The notes beneath the pieces were generated by a model, which did not search any database, was not told the DNA's origin, and worked only from the letters and a program-made list of their open reading frames with translations. Both the position numbers and the translations under genes were made by a program. From Oryzias latipes (lineage: Eukaryota; Chordata; Actinopteri; Beloniformes; Adrianichthyidae), in NCBI RefSeq assembly GCF_002234675.1, contig NC_019866.2, positions 8,337,261 to 8,401,260 on the forward strand: DNA of 64,000 bases, given 5' to 3'. Of this stretch, positions 58,520 to 64,000 are shown piece by piece; positions within the stretch are counted from its first letter, which is position 1; every line of letters starts with the position of its first letter.

Positions 58520-59930
58520 TAAGGCAGCAGATATTCTTCAACTTTAACGCTGTGATTGAAATAATAAAAAATGTTTAGCATTGATGCTCTTTACTATTTC
58601 GCAGTGTTTGATTATACAAACAAAAGACGCATTATACATAGTTTTTTTAAAATAACTTGGAACAAAACAAATTAAGCAATTGGATGTGTCGAAACGATCT
58701 CATTTCCCAATAATAGTCAGCATTATTTAGATTTTCTTTATGTGCACTGAGATTCTACTAAAATAATTCATGCGTTGTAAGTTTTGTCATTTCAATAAAT
58801 ATATTTTCCCCGTCCTGATTGTTTAAAAACTCTACACCAGACATAAAAAAATAACATAAGATTTAGATAGTGCAGGGTTGTTTCTCTGACCAAAAACGTC
58901 TTGCATTTATTTTTATGTTTTGTTTCCATGCCGACAATTGTTTTTAATGTGCTTATTTGATTTTTTCATTGAAATCTTAAAATCTTCGCTGATCAGGCTA
59001 TGAAAGCTTTAAAATCACTTTCCTGTGGGTGAAATATCCCATAAATAAACAGCCACTTTTTGCTCAGGTAGGTAAATAAATAATAAAAGCTAAAAAGAAA
59101 AACTAAAAATAAAGCTCTATTGGATTGAGTTTTTTCACAATTTTTAAGAGTTCTGTAGACATACTCTGATGACACAATAAAGAATACTTGAGATTTAAAA
59201 TGTTTTAAATACCAAAATATTGTTGAACAAAGTCTCATTTTTACAGCACTATTTACAAACGTCTCCTTCTGTAAGGTTTACACACCTGTGTGCAGCCAAA
59301 AAATACAGCTTAAGTTATTGCCGTTTCTTACAAATAAATATAAAGTATAACATTTTCATACACACACTTATTCATGCAGTTGAAGCTATGACGGCTGCAG
59401 TCACTTACAAAAAAAGAAAAGGAAATTGTGTCACAAAAGCCTGGAGTGTGGCACAACCCCCAAAGGGGGATGGCACAGAGAGGATGAGGCAACCTCATAC
59501 AATGAGCTCCTTCAATGCAGCACATTAGCAACAGTGCGTCAATTTCCATATTTTAACAAAGATTTGAACAATGCTGAGCGATAAAGGTTTGCATTGTACA
59601 TATCAAACAAAGTCTATATTGAGTGCATTTTGGAAAACAGCAACATTCAAACACTTTAAACAAACACAAAAATAACATGATGTTCAATTCCCTTTGCAAT
59701 CATCAATTATATAAAAACTGCCACATTAGTAGTCCTTCATTCTTTTTTCCAGTGCACCAAAGCTCAAATCCTGTGAGAACAAAAGTTTAAATCTTGAACC
59801 AGGAAATCTTTACTGTACTAATGATATTCATGATATAGGTGGGATAACATAATCAGAGTCATATGGGATCATTGGATCCTGCAGTGAGAGGCTTTTCAGT
59901 TCTGATGGCAAACAGTTCAGCTCAGTCCCT
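58520..59930. other. spacer and probable 3' UTR of ICAM-like gene C
   Basis: No supported gene. The part nearest 59939 is expected to be the gene C 3' UTR. The rest is AT-rich DNA without a recognised repeat. Confidence 0.5.
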
Positions 59931-59938
59931 CTTTGCCA

Positions 59939-62337
59939 TTAGGACAGTTTGGTCATGGGGAACTGCGTGTCCCAGCCGTTGTGAGCCACGTTCCCATTGT
60001 GGGTGCTGAGTTTGGGGTTTTTAAGGCTGTAGCGGCGCATCTTGGTGTTCTTGTAGTAGATGGAGTAAATGAAGATGAAAATGATGGAAATGATAATCAC
60101 TGTGAGAGCCACAAATCCAGCGATGAGAGGAAGGTAGTCCTCTGTGAGGAGAACAATGCAAAAGGCAATGAAAATCTAACATGCATAATTCTATGTTTGC
60201 ACTTTAGGTTTGCTTTGTTTGATACGAGCAGCAAAATATTAAAATGAGCCAAAAATACATTTACATCCCTTTTTCTAAAAAAGACACCACAGAGTCTTAA
60301 TTTAGCCATAAATCTGACTTCTGTGATCTAACATAAAACAAAAATGTGTCTCCAGTGAAAATACATTACCTTTAAAGATCACCTTGACCATGTGTGTCGT
60401 TGAACCACATGGATTACGGACAGTGCAGTTGTAGTAACCTGCTGCAGACACACGCAGAGTTTTGTTGAAAAACTCTATAGGTCCGGTGGCTGACATGTAG
60501 CTCCAGGTAATATTTAATGGTTGGCTGCCATCCGCCTCACAAACAAGGTCTTCATCATAACCTGTGAAGAGTGGAACTGTGCCAGCAAGCTTGGTGGTAT
60601 TTATCTCAGGTTTATCTGTTAAAATAAACAGATAAAGGGGGCGATGTCAGGAGTCAAGAATGTTCTGCTGGAGTATGTGTATGGTGAGTAAGGACAGAAA
60701 TGCTTCAATTCTCACAGCAGACGGAGACGTTTAAAGAGTCGGAGAACATGCTTGGTGGAGAGTGTCTTCCAGCTTGTGGGAGGTTCAGCTGAGCCTCACA
60801 TCGGATGTTGACTCCATCGTGAGTCCTCTTCAGCGTGATCTTTGTGGTGCACAACACGTTTACTGGATGTCTCATCTCACTTTTGTTGCAACTTGTGCCA
60901 TTTTCCTCCATCAAGTCTGCAGTCGAATAGAATAATTGATGCTTAGTTAAAGAGATAGTCATTCGATTTAGGAACTTTTTTACAGGAAAACGGCAACTTT
61001 AGACTTCACTCCAATAAAAAATTGTGTTTTTATCATGTTCTTGTAGCATTTTCCTCATAATGGAGGACATATATAGAGGAAATTAAGATTAAAATAGCAT
61101 TTTCAAGTAATTTCTTATTCAAATCCTTGTTAATTAGGAGCAGATATAAAAATGTTGTTTGAAAAAGCTTGTAAGTTACTGTGGGAAAATGAGGACATTT
61201 GAGGAAAGATCTCATACCAAGTTCAATGGTTCTATTGCCTTTGGACGCCATCCACCGCACGGTGATGCTTTGAGCTGGAGCCACATCGACAACTTCACAC
61301 TGCAGCTGCAGCTCCATGCCCTCATAGGCAGAACTTGCATCCCCCAAAGAGTTGATGGTAACAGCATCTGGTGTTTCTATGAAGGAAATATTTCCAGAAA
61401 TGTGAGTAAAATACAAAAATAAACCCAAAAAGTTAAGAACAAAGTGGCTGCGGGTATACTTACTGTACAGTGTGTAGTGCAAAGGTTTTTGACACTCCCC
61501 TATTCCGTTAAAGACCCCATGACAAACAGGCTTTGGGTCCCAGTCCTCCTTTGTGTCTGGAGTCCACTTTGTGCTGTTTATGCTGCTCTGATTGGCTTTC
61601 CAGTATATTTCCTTCACATTTGAGTATTCCGTTGACGTTGGCTCGCATGTTGCTTGCTGCTTCCAGCTTTGGTATTGCAACACCATGGCGTCTGGAGTTA
61701 TTTGAATTGGACATTCTTGCTTTGCACCTGTGGGAGATGAAGAAAAAAAAAAGGAGTCAAACTTTTTCACATTCTTATTTATAATAAAAAGAAAACACAA
61801 AGCAATCATGAGTATATGCATTAAAAAGCTGAGATCTGGAGCATAATCGTTTCTATGGAATTTCCAGGAAAAGGGTCAGGAAGGATATCCACCTCCCTTT
61901 AAGGGGAGTCTGCACTTGTTGTTCACCATTCTTTGAGCTGACTCACTCACAGCTCAGAAAAAGGCGTCATATTCCATTATAGTCATGTCTTTTAAAGGAA
62001 AAATCAGGCCCGAAATCAGAGTTAATTTTTAATTGGTACTATAGCCAGACAGTAACTTACTGAGTAAGCCACTTCTGAACCAATGTATTACAAGTCACAA
62101 AAACACTGTAAATAATTTATTCATTCCTTGTTGTGAAACTTGTTGCATTTAAGGCTTTATAGGAGCATTACCTCAGCTCAACAACGACTATTTTTAAACT
62201 TAAGGAGACTCAAAGTAGGAGAGATGTCAAACTAGGGACGCAGAGAACTTACTCGACTCAGAACCGTTAGAAAGCGACAGGAGGAGCTCTAAAGTCCAAA
62301 AGATGGAAAGTAAGCGACGACAGCTGAAGTCCTCCAT
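59939..62337 (-). CDS. ICAM/VCAM-like gene C, three-Ig membrane protein
   Basis: A type I membrane immunoglobulin-superfamily protein of the ICAM/VCAM type. Exons 62337-62253, 61727-61464, 61376-61218, 60916-60716, 60615-60370 and 60141-59939 join in phase 1 to 385 codons plus stop. Order: signal region (MEDFSCRRLLSIFWTLELLL), D1 (ECPIQITPD, KPVCHGVF, GECQKPLHYTLY), D2 (MELQLQCEVVDVAP, NIRCEAQLNLPQ) split over two exons, D3 (EDLVCEADGSQ, GYYNCTVRNPCG), transmembrane segment (LPLIAGFVALTVIIISIIFI) and a 39-residue tail starting YYKNTKMRRYSLK. The basic juxtamembrane cluster recalls the ERM-binding part of ICAM1 (inference). Many N-glycosylation sequons. The extra phase-1 intron inside D2 is absent from genes A and B and about half of it is a transposon fragment. 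D1 lacks the GWES motif of A and B. Confidence 0.87.
61003..61165 (+). mobile_element. inverted-repeat element family A fragment inside D2 intron of gene C
   Basis: It shares 'catgttcttgtagcattttcctcataatgg', 'aggacatat', 'attcaaatcc' and 'aggagcagat' with the left half of the full copy at 27366. It fills about half of the 301 bp intron (60917-61217) that splits the D2 domain. Confidence 0.65.
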
Positions 62338-62769
62338 TAAAACGTAAAAACAAAACAAACAAACAAACAAATGTAGCAAATATGTCCGGGCAGCTCTTAG
62401 CCCTCGTCTGCTTCACCTCCCTCTGTTGACTTTTCGGGAGGAAGCGAAGCTAAGCTAACGCTGCCGTTCCAGCTCCCAGGACTTCATCACGGCGGAGGAA
62501 ACCGGCCCTCCCTTCCACCACTGGCACGCGCACATTTGCCCACCCCACCCCCGCCAAACACATGCAGAAAATGCAGCAGCTGAGCAACAGGCTGCAGTCC
62601 ACGAGACTGGAAAATATAAAAATACCACCTAAAACCATCACACCTCCATTTGAAACCATTCTGGTCTATCAAAAACAGGAACAACAAATAACAACATGTT
62701 AGGAAATATTCAAGGTTTTTTGCAGAAACCAGCCAACATGGCTTTATTTTATTTTGAAAGGCCAACATG

Positions 62770-63430
62770 TTAAATACCCACTCCAATGTAAATCGTGTTT
62801 TTGTGTTTTTAACATGTTTTTGTGGCATTTTTGTGACGATGGAGGACATATCAAAACCAAATTAAGCGTAAAGTAGCATTTTTGAGTGTTTCTTTATTCA
62901 AATCATTGTGAATCAAGTGCAGACGAAAAACAGCCTTATGCTATCTTGTGGGGTCCAGATGACCCCACCCAAACATTGATGGGTTATCCCTAACATGACA
63001 AAGGTGGATAGAATTTCAAGTTTTCCATGGACATTGAAGATCAAAAATCATTGAGAAAAAAAGGTTAAGCGCCCTGTCTTGTGGGTTCCAGGTGACCCCA
63101 CTCCCAACTTTAACGTGCCTTAGAATCCACAAGGGATAGCAGTGATGTCAGTGGTCCAATTTTCACACCACAAACTCTCTGTTCCTCTCCACTCTGATGC
63201 ACCCACGTGCAGACGAATAGATCCATGTGTGTCTTCGTTTTCCTTGTCCGAAATGGCATCTGGCTCTAATGGCTGGATAGCTCCAAAATGTTTACTATTT
63301 TTGTTTCACCGGTAATGTTAGGTTGGTGATGTGAAGGGCTGTGAGCTAGTGGGAGTATGAACACTAGCATGTTGAGAAGTAGAGTGTGCCAACGGTTCCA
63401 ACTACAACTCAGAGGCATTATGGGTACTGT
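62770..63430 (+). mobile_element. inverted-repeat element family A, interrupted copy
   Basis: The left half (62770-62934) starts TTAAATACCCACTCCAATGT and the right half (63146-63430) continues with 'ctctctgttcctctccactc' and 'gtaatgttaggttggtgatgtgaagggctgtgagctag'. The two halves are separated by an element of family B. Confidence 0.7.
62935..63145 (+). mobile_element. inverted-repeat element family B, copy 2 nested in family A
   Basis: It contains 'tgctatcttgtggggtcc', 'gatgaccccaccca' and 'catgacaaaggtggatag', homologous in reverse orientation to 58313-58516, and ends with GGGATAGC. It interrupts a family A copy and is therefore the younger insertion. Confidence 0.65.
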
Positions 63431-63654
63431 AGTCAGGTGCCTTGCAAAGTGTTGTTGCTTCATTTGTTTGTGAGTCAATTGAATAAAGTTAAACTTATCT
63501 GTTTTTTTTTTCACTAGATGCGTCTTGTAGTATAAAAAAATACTTTACTTTTTTATACTTTACTTTTTCTTTGACCAGAGAGGCACAATGGAGTGATAAA
63601 AGGCTTTGTAGGAGACAAGTTGCAGAGTAAGAATAAGCTCATGCCCATACTTAC

Positions 63655-63918
63655 TTTTCACGGTGACCCTGACAGTTTTAGAGACATTTCCTGCTTCGTT
63701 CCAAGCATGGCACGTGTAAGAGCCCATGTTTAATCCGGTAGCATTATGGATTGTCAAACGGGAAACTCCATCTTCTGTTTTCTCCACCACATTGGCCATT
63801 CGGTAGTAAGTCCAGGAGTAATCCGGTCGCGGGCCACCCATTGAAGAGCATTTCAGGTCCAAAGTGGCTCCAAGTTGGACGTCGGCACTTTCAAGCTCGA
63901 CTATATCAGTAGGTGGAT
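63655..63918 (-). CDS. ICAM/Ig-like gene D, single Ig-domain exon (partial at edge)
   Basis: One phase-1 to phase-1 exon of 264 bases encodes a complete Ig domain of the I/C2 type: DPPTDIVELESADVQL, DLKCSS, PDYSWTYY, the NATGLNMGSYTCHAW core and SKTVRVTVK, with one disulfide pair. The acceptor (CTTCAG) and donor (GTAAGTATG) are clear. It would be a membrane-proximal or internal domain of another ICAM/VCAM-like gene whose 5' exons lie beyond 64000. No transmembrane exon was recognised between 62338 and 63655. Because its phase matches exon 2 of gene C, it could alternatively splice into gene C. Partial. Confidence 0.75.
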
Positions 63919-64000
63919 CTGAAGGCAAAAGAAAAGATCTGGGATCACAGTAACATGACACACAACTTCTCAAAAATCTACAAGTATTTGACTTACATAA

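Larger units (their letters stand above)
62338..63654. other. spacer upstream of ICAM-like gene C, repeat-rich
   Basis: It holds the gene C promoter side (GC-richer around 62400-62580) and nested elements of families A and B. A transmembrane exon for gene D is expected here but none was recognised. A hydrophobic minus frame at 62450-62659 lacks a suitable splice phase. Confidence 0.5.

Noticed and set aside
62450-62849. Hydrophobic minus frames as the missing transmembrane exon of gene D
   Set aside because: The acceptor that would give phase 1 leads to a cysteine- and glycine-rich frame without a clean membrane segment, and the hydrophobic frame has no matching acceptor.
63266-63514. 82-codon minus frame resembling the frame at 27494-27811
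   Set aside because: Both are translations of inverted-repeat family A copies. Their similarity is due to the repeat and not to a gene.

Overview
The window is vertebrate nuclear DNA, almost certainly from a teleost fish. Genes have many short exons with GT-AG introns, every recognised gene has a vertebrate orthologue or family, and the interspersed repeats are typical of fish: a Tc1-like 5' end, the abundant 'gtggagtttgcatgttctcc ... gctgggataggctccagc' repeat, hAT-like and PIF/Harbinger-like remnants, and several small inverted-repeat elements. All recognised genes lie on the minus strand, so transcription runs from high to low coordinates.

Layout. 1-12413 is the first intron of pde4a (cAMP phosphodiesterase 4A, long isoform) with microsatellites and repeats. 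The long-isoform first coding exon is at 12414-12709 in a GC-rich promoter region. 12710-24690 is intergenic or intronic DNA with repeats, including a 460 bp foldback-like element and a Tc1-like fragment. raver1 (13 coding exons modelled) is at 26524-33405. tyk2, a Janus kinase with all 23 coding exons in a continuous frame (1169 codons plus stop), is at 35486-43308. cdc37 (8 exons, 369 codons) is at 46253-48364, and cmc4 (2 exons, 66 codons) at 49666-49945. From 50751 to the right edge lies a tandem cluster of ICAM/VCAM-like immunoglobulin-superfamily genes: A (secreted, three Ig domains), B (three Ig domains plus transmembrane segment), C (three Ig domains, transmembrane segment and basic cytoplasmic tail) and the edge exon of D.

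Context. In the human genome the same genes sit together on 19p13.2 (ICAM1/4/5, RAVER1, ICAM3, TYK2, CDC37, PDE4A). Here pde4a and the ICAM-like genes flank the block in the human arrangement and orientation, but the cdc37-tyk2-raver1 block between them is reversed, so a single inversion explains the difference. The genes share themes: TYK2 signals from cytokine receptors, CDC37 delivers kinases to Hsp90, ICAM-like proteins are leukocyte adhesion molecules, PDE4A limits cAMP in leukocytes and other cells, and RAVER1 is an RNA-binding PTB partner. CMC4 is a small mitochondrial twin-CX9C protein whose placement here differs from human.

The points most worth a second look are the block inversion, the ICAM-like cluster with a predicted soluble member and a domain-splitting intron half filled by a transposon, the AIE instead of APE motif in the TYK2 kinase domain, and the repeat families, one of which touches a raver1 splice donor. 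Exon boundaries were read by eye from splice motifs, phase and protein similarity. No transcript data were available.
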